A DNA stretch of 64,000 nt from Alphaproteobacteria bacterium (GCA_025350465.1 JANXXU010000008.1:186001-250000); one strand, 5' to 3'; positions 26,072 through 35,113 are shown, counted from the first letter of the stretch. Numbers and translations: made by a program. The notes: generated from the sequence alone by a model not told the origin.

Positions 26072-26680
26072 ATGCTTCGCAATCAGCTGATGGTCATGGT
26101 CGCGCTCGTGGGTCTCTGCGGTTGTGGCGGCGAGGTCGGAATCGGAGTTGGCATCGGCGGCGGCTCTGTCGGTGGTGGCGTCGGTGTATCGAGCAACGTG
26201 GGCGGCGGAGCCTCGAACAGCCAAATGACCGTAGTCGTGCACAAGATCGACGCGAGCGGCGTCGGTGCCGAGATCGGCACCTTGATGCTCTCCGACTCCG
26301 ATCGAGGTCTGCGCATCGAGGCGGCGTTGAACGGGCTGCCGCCCGGCGATCACGGATTCCATCTGCATGAAAAAGGTTCGTGCGACGCCGGAGAAAAAGA
26401 CGGCAAGACGGCGGCCGGGATGGCTGCCGGCGGTCACTTCGATCCGGGCGCGACGGGCAAGCATTTGGGCCCGGATGGCGCTGGCCACAAAGGCGATCTG
26501 CCGGCGCTCCATGTCGACGCGAGCGGCAATGCCAATGGCGTCGTCTTTGCGCCGCATCTGAAAGTCGCTGACGTCTACGGCAAGACCTTCATGATCCACG
26601 CCAACGGCGACAACTATTCCGATCAGCCGGCGCCCCTCGGCGGCGGCGGGCCGCGCATCGCGTGCGGCGCGGTGCATTGA
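26072..26680 (+). CDS. sodC: Cu/Zn superoxide dismutase, exported
   Basis: 202-residue superoxide dismutase converting superoxide to oxygen and peroxide outside the cytoplasm. The metal ligands are visible in HGFHLHEKGSC, GGHFDP, GHKGDLPAL and the FMIHANGDNYSDQP region. The C terminus GGPRIACGAVH gives the paired cysteine. A signal sequence ends with VGLCGCGG, an approximate lipobox, so it may be a lipoprotein. A glycine/valine-rich linker (residues ~20-48) separates it from the catalytic domain. AAGGAGTCCAAG precedes ATG 26072. The track ORF adds 62 codons of unrelated upstream sequence. A small exported protein gene overlaps its 3' end. Confidence 0.93.
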   Translation: MLRNQLMVMVALVGLCGCGGEVGIGVGIGGGSVGGGVGVSSNVGGGASNSQMTVVVHKIDASGVGAEIGTLMLSDSDRGLRIEAALNGLPPGDHGFHLHEKGSCDAGEKDGKTAAGMAAGGHFDPGATGKHLGPDGAGHKGDLPALHVDASGNANGVVFAPHLKVADVYGKTFMIHANGDNYSDQPAPLGGGGPRIACGAVH

Positions 26681-27135
26681 TATTGAGGGCTGCGGTTGTG
26701 CTCGCGTTTGTCGCAGCACTCGGCGCCAGTCGGTGCGCGCTGGCGGCGGGGATCGCCACCGAGGGCGCGGCCGACATGGACCAATCTGCTCGCGAATTGC
26801 TCGAAGGCCCCACTTGGGTCAACGGCGATCCGCTCAAGAACTGCAACCGGGCGGCCATGCGCGCCGGTGTCGGCGGCTATGAACTCTACGTGAGCAATAT
26901 CGGTTGGCCGTTTTGGATCTCGATCGGCCCGGGCGCCGAGCAAACTTCGACATTGATCACGGCGTTGAAATTGAGCGGAAATCGACTGACGATTGTTTTC
27001 AATGATCAATCGCGCAGCGAGTGGTTTGTCGAAACGCGCGATCGGATCTCCCGCGAAGGCAGCGAGGTGCAAAAATTGTCGCGTTGTGCTGGAACGCGAC
27101 TGTCGACTGGTCTGAGTTTTCCGCCCGGACAATAA
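26662..27135 (+). CDS. Small exported hypothetical protein
   Basis: About 157 residues with a signal peptide (AAVVLAFVAALGASRCALAAG). The mature part contains WVNGDPLKNCNRAAM, YELYVSNIGWPFWISIG and SEWFVETRDRISR, a mixed beta composition I cannot place. It overlaps or abuts the sodC stop: possible starts are GTG 26662, TTG 26677 or TTG 26683, none with a strong ribosome-binding site. It is thus likely translated by coupling from sodC. Function unknown. Confidence 0.68.
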   Translation: MRRGALILRAAVVLAFVAALGASRCALAAGIATEGAADMDQSARELLEGPTWVNGDPLKNCNRAAMRAGVGGYELYVSNIGWPFWISIGPGAEQTSTLITALKLSGNRLTIVFNDQSRSEWFVETRDRISREGSEVQKLSRCAGTRLSTGLSFPPGQ

Positions 27136-27201
27136 TTGGTGGAGGGATTTCGCCATGGCAAGAACAGACACGACAACGACATTAGAGCTGGAGACCGTCA
27201 A

Positions 27202-27966
27202 ATGCCGAAATTGAACCGCGCAGGCGTGCAGATCTACTTCGAGGCGCATGGCACGGGGCCGGCGCTGCTGCTCAGTCACGGCTACTCGGCGACGTCGCAA
27301 ATGTGGCGCGGTCAGATCGAAGCGTTCTCGCGCCACTACAAACTCATCACCTGGGACATGCGCGGGCACGGCCGATCCGATTATCCGGACGATCAGGCGG
27401 CATACAGCGAAGATGCGACGGTCGACGATATGGCCGCGGTGCTCGACGCGGTCGGCGCGCGTGATGCGATCATCGGCGGTCTCTCGCTCGGCGGCTACAT
27501 GTCGCTCGCCTTTCGCTTGCGCCATCCCGAGCGCGTGCGCGCATTGCTGATCATCGACACCGGTCCGGGATTCAAGAACGACGAAGCACGCGCGGCCTGG
27601 AACAAGCACGCGGCAACGTTTGCGCTCGAGTTCGAGAAGAACGGGTTGGAATCGTTGAAAGCCCGGAGCCCGGAAATGGCGGAGAGCTCGCATCGCGACG
27701 CTTCGGGCTTGATCAAGGCCGCCAAAGGGATGCTCACGCAACGCGACCCCGGCGTCATCAACTCGCTGCCCAAGATCGATGTACCGTCACTCGTCGTTGT
27801 CGGCAGCGAGGACAAACCGTTCCTCGCCGCCGCCGATTACATGGCCGGCAAGATTCCCGGCGCGACGAAGGTCGTGATCCCGAACGCCGGCCACGCCGTC
27901 AATATCGATCAGCCGCAGGCGTTCAACGCGGCGGTGCTCGCATTCTTGAAGGATGCGCGGGTCTGA
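27202..27966 (+). CDS. Alpha/beta-fold hydrolase
   Basis: 254-residue alpha/beta hydrolase. The oxyanion region is LLLSHGYSATS, followed by WDMRGHGRSDYP. The nucleophile serine sits in GGLSLGGYMS, the acidic residue is probably in VVGSEDKPF, and the catalytic histidine is in NAGHAVNID. The fold family includes esterases, dehalogenases and C-C hydrolases, so the substrate is open. GGAGACCGTCAA precedes ATG 27202; the track start is 22 codons earlier. It is convergent with the CPBP protease gene, with only a few bases between stops. Confidence 0.9.
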   Translation: MPKLNRAGVQIYFEAHGTGPALLLSHGYSATSQMWRGQIEAFSRHYKLITWDMRGHGRSDYPDDQAAYSEDATVDDMAAVLDAVGARDAIIGGLSLGGYMSLAFRLRHPERVRALLIIDTGPGFKNDEARAAWNKHAATFALEFEKNGLESLKARSPEMAESSHRDASGLIKAAKGMLTQRDPGVINSLPKIDVPSLVVVGSEDKPFLAAADYMAGKIPGATKVVIPNAGHAVNIDQPQAFNAAVLAFLKDARV

Positions 27967-27969
27967 CGT

Positions 27970-28677
27970 CTACGACGGTTCGAATTTGAAGAGAAACGCC
28001 GAGATCGCGTTGTGCAGAATATGCGCGACGATCGCGGGAACGAGCGATCCGGTTGCCAGATAGGATACGCTGTAGCCAAAGCCGATAAGCGCCGTGCTCG
28101 CCATGCCGATCAGGCCTTGATACGTGTGCCCGAAAGCAAATGCGATCGCGGCGACGACGGCCGCGCTCCACTCATTGCCGGCGAGGGCCGCGAGGCGCGT
28201 AATCGCGAAGGCGCGAAACAACACTTCTTCCGTGATACCGGCGGTCGGGCACACGATCGCGAGGAACGCCAACATCTCGCGCGGTGTTTCCGGCAATACG
28301 CGCGCGAGGATCGGCGGCACTGCGATATGAGATCGCGTACGCAATTCTTGCGCACCCCAAGCGATCACGAGGCTGAAGGCGAGGAGACCGACGACCCACG
28401 CACTCGTCTCGCTTGCGTCGAGGCTCAAGCGCACCCCAAGTGTCGAGATTGGCGCCTTCTCCACGGCCAACACCAACATCGCCGCGACGAATAGGGCCCA
28501 AAGGACCGCGCACGACGAGATATAGATGCTGATGCGGGGAATAAGCTCGACGTTCCGCACGCGCATATTTTGTGCGGCCATCAGCGGAAAGAGGACGAGC
28601 AGAGTAAAGAGAAGTGCGTAGCTCCAAACGCTGAACGCAGGTGTGGCGCCCAGAAGAGTCACGCTTAAGGACGTCAC
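27970..28677 (-). CDS. CPBP-family intramembrane metalloprotease
   Basis: 235-residue membrane protein with about six to seven hydrophobic helices. The CPBP (CAAX protease/bacteriocin-processing) motifs are present: EExxxR in ITEEVLFRAFAITR, FxxxH in FAFGHTYQG and HxxxN/D in AHILHNAI. Homologues cleave prenylated or other membrane substrates, or serve in bacteriocin self-protection. The GTG start at 28677 overlaps the stop of the upstream GFA gene by four bases. The track ORF extends back through that gene in the wrong frame. A second CPBP protein is encoded at 43879-44610. Confidence 0.87.
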   Translation of the reverse strand: MTSLSVTLLGATPAFSVWSYALLFTLLVLFPLMAAQNMRVRNVELIPRISIYISSCAVLWALFVAAMLVLAVEKAPISTLGVRLSLDASETSAWVVGLLAFSLVIAWGAQELRTRSHIAVPPILARVLPETPREMLAFLAIVCPTAGITEEVLFRAFAITRLAALAGNEWSAAVVAAIAFAFGHTYQGLIGMASTALIGFGYSVSYLATGSLVPAIVAHILHNAISAFLFKFEPS

Positions 28678-29084
28678 CCCGGCTGCTTCTCGAACGACGG
28701 AATGCCCTTGTCGATATGCGCCCACGGTTGGGCCGATTTCGTCCATATGGTCAGCGACGGTTTCAGCCAGCTTGGATCGTCGAGCGTTCCCGCCTTCACG
28801 ATCGAAATCGGATTGTCCTCGGGCACGCTGAACATCGGCGTTCCGCAGTCGGCGCAGAATTCGCGCGTCACCTTCTTGCCGCTGTCCCCTGCCTTGGCAA
28901 AAGCTTTGACCTTCCCCTTGGTGATCTTGACCGACCCCTTGGGGAGCACGACTACGTTCGCCGGCGCGCCGCCCGATGCGTATTGGCAGTCGCGGCAATG
29001 GCACACGACGACCGCCAGCGGTTCGGCCGAAGCCTCGTAGCGCACCGCACCGCACATGCAGCCGCCTGAAAAAGGATGTGTCAT
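28674..29084 (-). CDS. GFA-family zinc protein
   Basis: 136-residue protein of the Gfa (glutathione-dependent formaldehyde-activating enzyme-like) family. Zinc-binding cysteines are in GGCMCGAVRY, CHCRDCQYASGG and CADCGTPMF. The namesake activity has been disputed and most members have no known reaction, so only the family is called. ATG 29084 (MTHPFSGG) with AAGGA upstream is a better start than the track's. Its stop overlaps the CPBP protease start, so the two are coupled. A second GFA protein, not closely similar, is encoded at 30028-30450. Confidence 0.88.
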   Translation of the reverse strand: MTHPFSGGCMCGAVRYEASAEPLAVVVCHCRDCQYASGGAPANVVVLPKGSVKITKGKVKAFAKAGDSGKKVTREFCADCGTPMFSVPEDNPISIVKAGTLDDPSWLKPSLTIWTKSAQPWAHIDKGIPSFEKQPG

Positions 29085-29149
29085 CTCAAATGTCCTTGAA
29101 GAGGTCATGCACCGGCGGACGCTAGCAGATGCATACTGTGAAGGTGAAG

Positions 29150-29941
29150 TCAGCTCGCCGTCTGGCGCGTCACAAACGCATCGACGTCGTCGAGCGCGCG
29201 CACCCGCCAGCGCCACGGCCAGGCGAAGGCGACGATGATCTCCAGGTGACCAATGCCGCGATAGACTTGGAGCTGCGCCTTATTGCCGTGCGCCTTCAAC
29301 GCGTCGGCGAAGTGTTCGCTATTGTGCACGCCCACGGTCTTGTCGTTTGCACCGTGCAGCAGAAGCATTGGCGCCGCCCCTTCGCGCACGAGCTTGATCG
29401 GGCGCGCGGCCTCGGCAGGCTGCGCCGCCGCAAAAATCTCCCGCGTCGAATCCCATTTTGCCGGATCGAGCGTGTAGGGGCCGGCGAGCCCGATGAAGCC
29501 GTGCACCAACGAACTCTCGATGTCGTGTGCGCTCAAATAGCGCCGATCGAGCGACAGCAGCGCGCCGATATGTGCGCCCGCCGAATGACCCATGACGAAG
29601 AGCGGCGCGCCGCCAAACATGGCCGCATTGTCGCGCGCCCATTTTATCGCCAGCGCAGCATCCTCCACGAACATCGGAAAGCGCGTTTCGGGAAACAAGC
29701 GATAATCGGGGACGACGAGCCCATAGCCGCGCCCGGTTAGCGCACCGCCCAAGAGGCGATAGAGCTTGCGGTCGCCGTGCTTCCACCCGCCGCCATAGAA
29801 AAACACAATGACCGCGCGCGGTTTGCGGTCTTTCGGCAGGTAAATGTCCAGCTTTTGCCGGTCGAGCGTGCCGTAGGCCACATCACGCATTGCGACGGCT
29901 TGTGACGGAGCGGCGCGCTCCTCTTGGAAAACTCGTCCCAT
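29150..29941 (-). CDS. Alpha/beta hydrolase, BD-FAE/esterase-like
   Basis: 263-residue hydrolase of the hormone-sensitive-lipase/BD-FAE type: VFFYGGGWKHGD is a variant of the HGGGW oxyanion motif, the nucleophile is in VMGHSAGAHIGA, followed by LLLHGANDKTVG (acidic residue) and GIGHLEII (histidine). Family members act on esters or acylated sugars, or on N-formylkynurenine, so the substrate is uncertain. No signal peptide is obvious. ATG at 29941. It lies upstream of the GFA-CPBP pair on the same strand, 65 bases away, and may be cotranscribed. Confidence 0.87.
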   Translation of the reverse strand: MGRVFQEERAAPSQAVAMRDVAYGTLDRQKLDIYLPKDRKPRAVIVFFYGGGWKHGDRKLYRLLGGALTGRGYGLVVPDYRLFPETRFPMFVEDAALAIKWARDNAAMFGGAPLFVMGHSAGAHIGALLSLDRRYLSAHDIESSLVHGFIGLAGPYTLDPAKWDSTREIFAAAQPAEAARPIKLVREGAAPMLLLHGANDKTVGVHNSEHFADALKAHGNKAQLQVYRGIGHLEIIVAFAWPWRWRVRALDDVDAFVTRQTAS

Positions 29942-30027
29942 CGGCTTAACTGAATCCTCGGCGGTCGCCGGTTAGCATACGCGATTGCGGCGTCTCGCGG
30001 ATCATAACAAAGAACACCGGGTGATCG

Positions 30028-30450
30028 ATGGAACGGACGGCGCTCTGCTGCTGCGGACAATTGCGGATCAAAATTAAGGGCGAGCCAACACGCGTCGTGA
30101 CCTGCCATTGCCTGCAATGCCAGCGCCGCACCGGCAGCGTCTTCAGCGACAACGCTTATTTCAGTCGCAAATCCGTTGTCGGCATTGAGGGCAAGGCCAG
30201 CGAGTATGCGCGCCGCACCGACCGCGGCAATACGCTTCGCTTCAAGTTCTGTCCGGAGTGCGGCTCGACCTTGCATTGGGACGTGCCGTCCGAGCCTGAG
30301 ACCATCGGCATCGCCGTCGGCGCCTTTGCCGACCCCGGCTTCCCGCCGCCGACGCGCTCGGTCTTCGGCATCACCCGTCACGAATGGGTGAACAATCCGG
30401 CAGGCGCGGAGGCGTACCTCGCATACCCCACCGGCCCGCGCGAGGATTAG
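30028..30450 (+). CDS. GFA-family zinc protein
   Basis: 140-residue GFA-like protein. Cysteine motifs are CCCGQLRIK, CHCLQCQRRTGS and CPECGSTLHWD, giving the expected zinc sites. The C-terminal part (FGITRHEWV) is typical of the short form. Function of this subfamily is not established. The ATG at 30028 is clean. It is transcribed away from the alpha/beta hydrolase gene (29941) and converges with the ICMT-like gene that ends at 30467. Confidence 0.88.
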   Translation: MERTALCCCGQLRIKIKGEPTRVVTCHCLQCQRRTGSVFSDNAYFSRKSVVGIEGKASEYARRTDRGNTLRFKFCPECGSTLHWDVPSEPETIGIAVGAFADPGFPPPTRSVFGITRHEWVNNPAGAEAYLAYPTGPRED

Positions 30451-30466
30451 CGGCACGCCGGCGCGC

Positions 30467-31012
30467 CTAGACTTTGTGGCCTGCGTCGTTCAGTTGGCGC
30501 GGGGCGATGGCCGCGCTTTCGACCGCGATGCGGTGTCGGAGGAGGAGGGCGTTCAGGATCGACCAGACGAGCGCGACATCCCAACGCCCGAACGCGAGCG
30601 GCAAGACCGCGATCTCGCCGATCACGATCCAATAGTTGGGGTGGCGGACGAAGCGAAACGGCCCGCCCGTGACGAGCGGCGCGTCGTCGAGTGTAATGAT
30701 GCGCGTCGTCCAAAAAGGCCCGAGTGTCGCGATCACCCAAACGCGCAGGATTTGTAGCACGACGAAAACGCCGATCAGCCACCAGTTGGGCCATGTGTCG
30801 AGCGGCGTCATCGCGACGATGGCGATGAGCCACGAGGCATGCAGGAGGACCATGAGCGGGTAGTGATCGCGCCCGACCTCGTGCCCGCCGCGCGCCAATA
30901 GGCGCGTTGTGTTGTGGTTGGCGAGGATCAACTCGCCCAGCCGCTGAAGAGCGACGAGCCCGACAACCCAGGCGACAGGGCTGCGCGCCAGATGTCCGAT
31001 CGTCTCGATCAC
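30467..31012 (-). CDS. Isoprenylcysteine carboxyl methyltransferase-like protein
   Basis: 181-residue integral membrane methyltransferase with about four hydrophobic segments. The ICMT signature is GPFRFVRHPNYWIVIGEI, and VAMTPLDTWPNWW lies before it. In several bacteria, ICMT-like proteins encoded next to a type III polyketide synthase O-methylate alkylpyrones (as described for Bacillus BpsB). Here the start lies four bases after the stop of the polyketide synthase gene, so the same role is likely. The substrate product is not proven. True protein prenyl-cysteine methylation is unlikely in bacteria. Confidence 0.87.
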   Translation of the reverse strand: MIETIGHLARSPVAWVVGLVALQRLGELILANHNTTRLLARGGHEVGRDHYPLMVLLHASWLIAIVAMTPLDTWPNWWLIGVFVVLQILRVWVIATLGPFWTTRIITLDDAPLVTGGPFRFVRHPNYWIVIGEIAVLPLAFGRWDVALVWSILNALLLRHRIAVESAAIAPRQLNDAGHKV

Positions 31013-31016
31013 GACG

Positions 31017-32087
31017 TTAGGCCGTCTCGACGATCATCAGGCCGGCCGTGAAGCCGGGCCCCATCGTCGTCAGCAGGCAGCGCCCCTTGACGCCAGCGTC
31101 GAGCGCCGCGCGCAGGATGAAGAGCACGGTCGCCGACGACATGTTGCCGTGCTCACGCAGCACCGCGCGCGAATGGGTGAGGGCGCCAGGCTTGAGTTCG
31201 AACGCTTCTTCGAGCGCGTCCAAAACCTTGGCGCCGCCGGGATGGCAAATGAATTCATCGACATCGCGCCGGCTCAATTTGTGCTTGCGCAAGAACGTAT
31301 CGGCGACCTCGCGCAGTTCCTCGCGCACCAGCGTCGGAATATCGCGTGAGAACACGACCTGGAGCCCGTCGTCGGTGACGTCCCAACCCATGATGTCGAG
31401 CGAATCGGGCCAGGTGTGCTCGCCGGCCGGTCCGAGGCGCGGCGCGTTCTTCGGAACGTCTTCGCGGCACGTGATGATCGCCGCCGCGGCGCCGTCACCG
31501 AAGAGCGCGGTGGCCACCAAATTGGCTTTCGACCGATCCTGCCGGCGAAACGTCAGCGTCGAGAGCTCGATGACAAGCAGGAGCACCCGCGATTGTGGTG
31601 CCGCCCGCGCGACCGCCGTCGCCCGCGAAAGACCGAGCACACCGCCCGCGCAGCCCAGGCCGAAGAGTGGCGAACGCTCGACGTCAGTCCGAAAGGGTAG
31701 CCGTTGCATGATCCGGGCATCGAGCGCCGGGGTCGCGATGCCCGACGATGAGACCGTCACGATCGCATCGATGTCCTGAGCCTTCAGCCCGGCTTGCTCG
31801 AGCGTTTTGGCGGCGAGCCCCGCCAGAATGTTCGTCGCATGCTCGAGGAAGAGGGCATTGCGCTCAGAGAAGCTGTGCTCCTCCAAGAACCACCCGATCG
31901 GCACGACGGAATGGCGTCGCCTGATCTGGGCGTTGTGGTAGATCGGCAAGAGCCACTGATAACCGCCTTCATTGAAAGCGAAAGTGCGCGCGGCGCGCTC
32001 GGCAATCTCGTCTTGGATGATGTCGTGGGGCGGCACCGCCGTCGCGAGTGCGATCAAACGAGGGGTTATTGCGGATGACTGCGACAT
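31017..32087 (-). CDS. Type III polyketide synthase
   Basis: 356-residue chalcone/stilbene-synthase-like enzyme that extends an acyl-CoA starter with malonyl-CoA units and cyclises the chain, often to alkylpyrones or alkylresorcinols. The catalytic triad is visible: Cys146 (FGLGCAGG), His282 (FICHPGG) and Asn315 (EHGNMSSAT). Length is normal for the family, and the ending GPGFTAGLMIVE contains the conserved GPG loop. The ICMT-like gene follows after four bases and a DHA2 exporter gene diverges from it (start 32224), forming a small probable metabolite cassette. Starter preference and product cannot be read. Confidence 0.93.
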   Translation of the reverse strand: MSQSSAITPRLIALATAVPPHDIIQDEIAERAARTFAFNEGGYQWLLPIYHNAQIRRRHSVVPIGWFLEEHSFSERNALFLEHATNILAGLAAKTLEQAGLKAQDIDAIVTVSSSGIATPALDARIMQRLPFRTDVERSPLFGLGCAGGVLGLSRATAVARAAPQSRVLLLVIELSTLTFRRQDRSKANLVATALFGDGAAAAIITCREDVPKNAPRLGPAGEHTWPDSLDIMGWDVTDDGLQVVFSRDIPTLVREELREVADTFLRKHKLSRRDVDEFICHPGGAKVLDALEEAFELKPGALTHSRAVLREHGNMSSATVLFILRAALDAGVKGRCLLTTMGPGFTAGLMIVETA

Positions 32088-32223
32088 GGGACACCGTCCT
32101 TGCGAGTCGAGTATCCGATCGCTCGTTGGAGACTACGCAGGGATTGGTCCCCAGTTCCACTAGGCCCCAGACCGCTCGCGGCTCTGTGATAGTCAGTGAG
32201 GGTTTTCTGAAAGGGCATTCATT

Positions 32224-33849
32224 TTGACGCGCGGAGGGGAAATCCAAGAGTCACGAGTTGCCGCACCGGTAACCGCCGCGGAGTCTGTCTCTGTGGCCAC
32301 TTGGGCGGGCTTTGCGGTGATGGGCTTCGCGATGTTTATCGCGGTGCTCGATGTGCAAATCGTCGCAACCTCGCTAACCACGATTGAAGAGGCCCTCGAC
32401 CTCTTTCCCGACCAGATCAGTTGGATTCAAACTGCGTACTTGATCGCCGAGGTGATCGCAATCCCGCTGACCGGCTTTCTGATTCGCGCGCTGTCGATGC
32501 GCGGGCTCTTCGTGATCGCCATCACGCTTTTCACTTTCGCCTCCGCCGGCTGCGCGGGCAGCGAAAGCTTTGCCTCCTTGATCGCGTGGCGCGTGCTGCA
32601 AGGCTTCGCGGGGGGCACGCTAATCCCGATTGCTTTCACCGCCGGTCTCATATTTTTCCCCTCCCGATTGCAGGGGCCGGCCTCGACGATCGCGGGCGTG
32701 CTCGCGGTCTTGGCGCCCACAGTCGGTCCGATCGTCGGCGGCTGGATCACGGTGACCTATTCCTGGCACTGGCTGTTCTTGATCAATGTCGGCCCGGGAA
32801 TTCTCTGCGCGCTTGCCGCCGTGATGCTGGTGCCCGAAGGCAAGGCCGATTTCGGCGAGCTGCGCCGCGTCGACATCTTCTCGCTCGCGTTGATGGCGCT
32901 CGCGCTGGCGTCGCTTGAGATCGGATTGAAGGATGCGCCGCAACAGGGGTGGCTGTCGTTGCGCGTCGGCGGCCTCTTGGCATTGGCGCTCGTCTCGGCC
33001 GGCACTTTCGCTTATCGAACCTTCGCCGCGGTCAATCCCGTGGTCGAATTGCGCACGCTGCGTGACGACCGCAACTTCGCCGTCGGATGCTTGCTGAGCT
33101 TCCTGCTCGGCGTCGGCATCTTCGGCTCGGTCTATTTGATGCCGGTATTCTTGGGCTTCGTGCGCGACCACAGCGCGCTCGAAATCGGCAAGATCGTGTT
33201 TGTGACAGGCGTTGCACAGATCATCGCCGCGCCGATCATCGTTGCCTTGGAACGCCGCTTCGACGCTCGCATTTTGGCTGGCGTTGGTTTCTTCATGCTT
33301 GCGGTCGGGCTTTATCTGAGCGCGTTTCAAACAAGCGAGACCGACTTCGGCGACATGTTCTTGCCACAAGTTTTCCGCGGCGCGGCGATTATGTTCTGTC
33401 TGATCGCGCCCCTGCGCATCGCGCTAACGCACCTTCCGGCGCCGGCCGTTCCGGACGCGAGCGGTCTCTTCAACCTCATGCGCAATCTGGGCGGCGCCAT
33501 CGGTATCGCGCTGGTCGACACCGTGATCTACGGTCGCTCGCCGGCCTACGCGAACGCTATCGTCGCGCGCCTGAAGCTCGGCGACATCGAGATGGCCAAG
33601 GCCGTCGGCATCCCGCTCAAAACCTTCATGCAGCGCCGTTTCGGGCCGATCGCGCCGGAGGAAGAACCGATTCTGAGGCACCTGATCGAGCGCCTCGCGC
33701 TCGTCCACGCGATCAACGAAGCCTGGTTGATGCTCGCGGGTCTGACTCTGCTGACGCTCTTCTTGATTCCCTTCGCGCGCTATCAAGCCGGCGAGGGGGC
33801 CGTCCCGATGTTTTCCAGATCGAAGGCTGAGCCTGCCGGCGGACGTTGA
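32224..33849 (+). CDS. DHA2-family (EmrB/QacA-type) MFS exporter
   Basis: 541-residue major facilitator with about 14 hydrophobic segments. Typical DHA2 motifs are FIAVLDVQIVATSLTTIEEAL in the first helix, GGTLIPIAFTAG, and VGPIVGGWITVTYSWHWLF in helix 5. Such proton-driven pumps export hydrophobic compounds. It is divergent from the type III polyketide synthase gene with 136 bases between, so it may export the polyketide or confer resistance. The start is a TTG at 32224 giving MTRGGEIQ; a later GTG is possible. No membrane-fusion partner (EmrA) is adjacent. Confidence 0.87.
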   Translation: MTRGGEIQESRVAAPVTAAESVSVATWAGFAVMGFAMFIAVLDVQIVATSLTTIEEALDLFPDQISWIQTAYLIAEVIAIPLTGFLIRALSMRGLFVIAITLFTFASAGCAGSESFASLIAWRVLQGFAGGTLIPIAFTAGLIFFPSRLQGPASTIAGVLAVLAPTVGPIVGGWITVTYSWHWLFLINVGPGILCALAAVMLVPEGKADFGELRRVDIFSLALMALALASLEIGLKDAPQQGWLSLRVGGLLALALVSAGTFAYRTFAAVNPVVELRTLRDDRNFAVGCLLSFLLGVGIFGSVYLMPVFLGFVRDHSALEIGKIVFVTGVAQIIAAPIIVALERRFDARILAGVGFFMLAVGLYLSAFQTSETDFGDMFLPQVFRGAAIMFCLIAPLRIALTHLPAPAVPDASGLFNLMRNLGGAIGIALVDTVIYGRSPAYANAIVARLKLGDIEMAKAVGIPLKTFMQRRFGPIAPEEEPILRHLIERLALVHAINEAWLMLAGLTLLTLFLIPFARYQAGEGAVPMFSRSKAEPAGGR

Positions 33850-34019
33850 ACACTTTTCATCCGCCATGATCGCGCTATAAGCGCTGAGCTCAACGTCGCG
33901 GAAAATCATCCGGCTGAGATAGTTGCACGGTTGCCCCGAGCATAAGTTCGCACGCGCCGTGTGATTGAGTTGTCACAAGACTCGCGCTTGCGCGCGAGAG
34001 CGCATACACTTGCCCGCTG

Positions 34020-35099
34020 ATGATGAAAAGGGAAAAGACGGTGCGGCCGCCAACTGGACGTCTTGTTTTGCTCACGTTGGGCGTTGTTCTTGAACTGTCG
34101 AACGTGCCTACATTGCAAGCGTCCGATGCGATTGATTGGACTTGGACCAATTGCGTCGGTGTTCGCTCGGAGATTTCACCTGATCAGTCAATCGACGCAT
34201 GCACATCAATTATCAATGACCCGCACGCAAGCGACGAGAGTCGCGCCGCCGCGCTCGGTAACCGCGGCAACGCTCACCTGAAAAAGCGCGAATTCGATCT
34301 TGCTGTCTCCGATCTCGACCGCGCCAACGCGCTCGAGCCGGACAGGGCAGAGATCTACCGCAATCGGGCATATGTCTATTTCATGATGGGCGACTACGAC
34401 CGCGCCATTGCTGACTACGATCGCGCGATAGTACTCAAACCTGAGTACGCAGCGGCTTTCGCAGACCGTTGCAACGCCTTTAACAAAAAGGGCCAATATG
34501 ACCGCGCGATTGTTGATTGCGATCGGGCCGTCGCGTTGAAGCCAGGCGACTACCGCGCGTTCTTCAGCCGCGGCAACGCTTACCTTGAAACCGGCCAACT
34601 CGATCGTTCGATCAACGACTACAATCGCGTGACAGCGCTCAAGCCGGGCTTCGCCAAAGCGTTCATTAATCGAGGCAATGCTTACTCCAACAAGGGTGAC
34701 GCCGCGAAGGCAATGGCCGACTTCAATCGGGCGGTCGCACTTCAACCAGACTATGCCAATGCGCTGAACGCGAGGTGTTGGGAGGGGGCCGCGGTCGGCA
34801 AAGATTTGAGCGCGGCCCTGGTCGATTGCAATCGCGCGCTCGATCTGAAGCCCGACGACGCAGACATTCTGGACAGCAGGGGTTTCGTTTATTTTCGCTT
34901 GGGGGAATTTCGCATGGCCATCGCTGACTGCGAGGCAGCTCTTCAACGCAAACCAAGATTAGCCGCATCGCTTTATGTTCGCGGCTTGGCCAGACGTCGA
35001 ATCGGTGACACTTCCAATGGCGATGTCGATATCGCCGCCGCAATTGCTGTTGATGCAAACGTGGCTGGAAAATATGCGCGGCGTGGAATCACGCCGTAG
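34020..35099 (+). CDS. Exported TPR protein
   Basis: 359-residue protein with a signal peptide (LVLLTLGVVLELSNVPTLQA) and about seven consecutive TPR units (AALGNRGNAHLKKREFDLAV; NRAYVYFMMGDYDRAIADYD; FADRCNAFNKKGQYDRAIVD and others). Each begins near a small residue and ends in the DYDRA pattern typical of TPRs. The C-terminal KYARRGITP resembles endings of many alphaproteobacterial TPR proteins. Function is probably scaffolding. It is similar in layout to the proteins at 13446-14393 and 44625-45812. GAAAAGGGAAAAG follows the first Met, so ATG 34020 or 34023 is equally possible. Confidence 0.88.
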   Translation: MMKREKTVRPPTGRLVLLTLGVVLELSNVPTLQASDAIDWTWTNCVGVRSEISPDQSIDACTSIINDPHASDESRAAALGNRGNAHLKKREFDLAVSDLDRANALEPDRAEIYRNRAYVYFMMGDYDRAIADYDRAIVLKPEYAAAFADRCNAFNKKGQYDRAIVDCDRAVALKPGDYRAFFSRGNAYLETGQLDRSINDYNRVTALKPGFAKAFINRGNAYSNKGDAAKAMADFNRAVALQPDYANALNARCWEGAAVGKDLSAALVDCNRALDLKPDDADILDSRGFVYFRLGEFRMAIADCEAALQRKPRLAASLYVRGLARRRIGDTSNGDVDIAAAIAVDANVAGKYARRGITP

Positions 35100-35113
35100 C
35101 GTGAACAGAGTCT

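Noticed and set aside
27970-29055. 361-codon ORF as a fusion of two proteins
   Set aside because: The first ~125 codons are a wrong-frame reading of the GFA gene; the CPBP gene begins at GTG 28677 overlapping the GFA stop.
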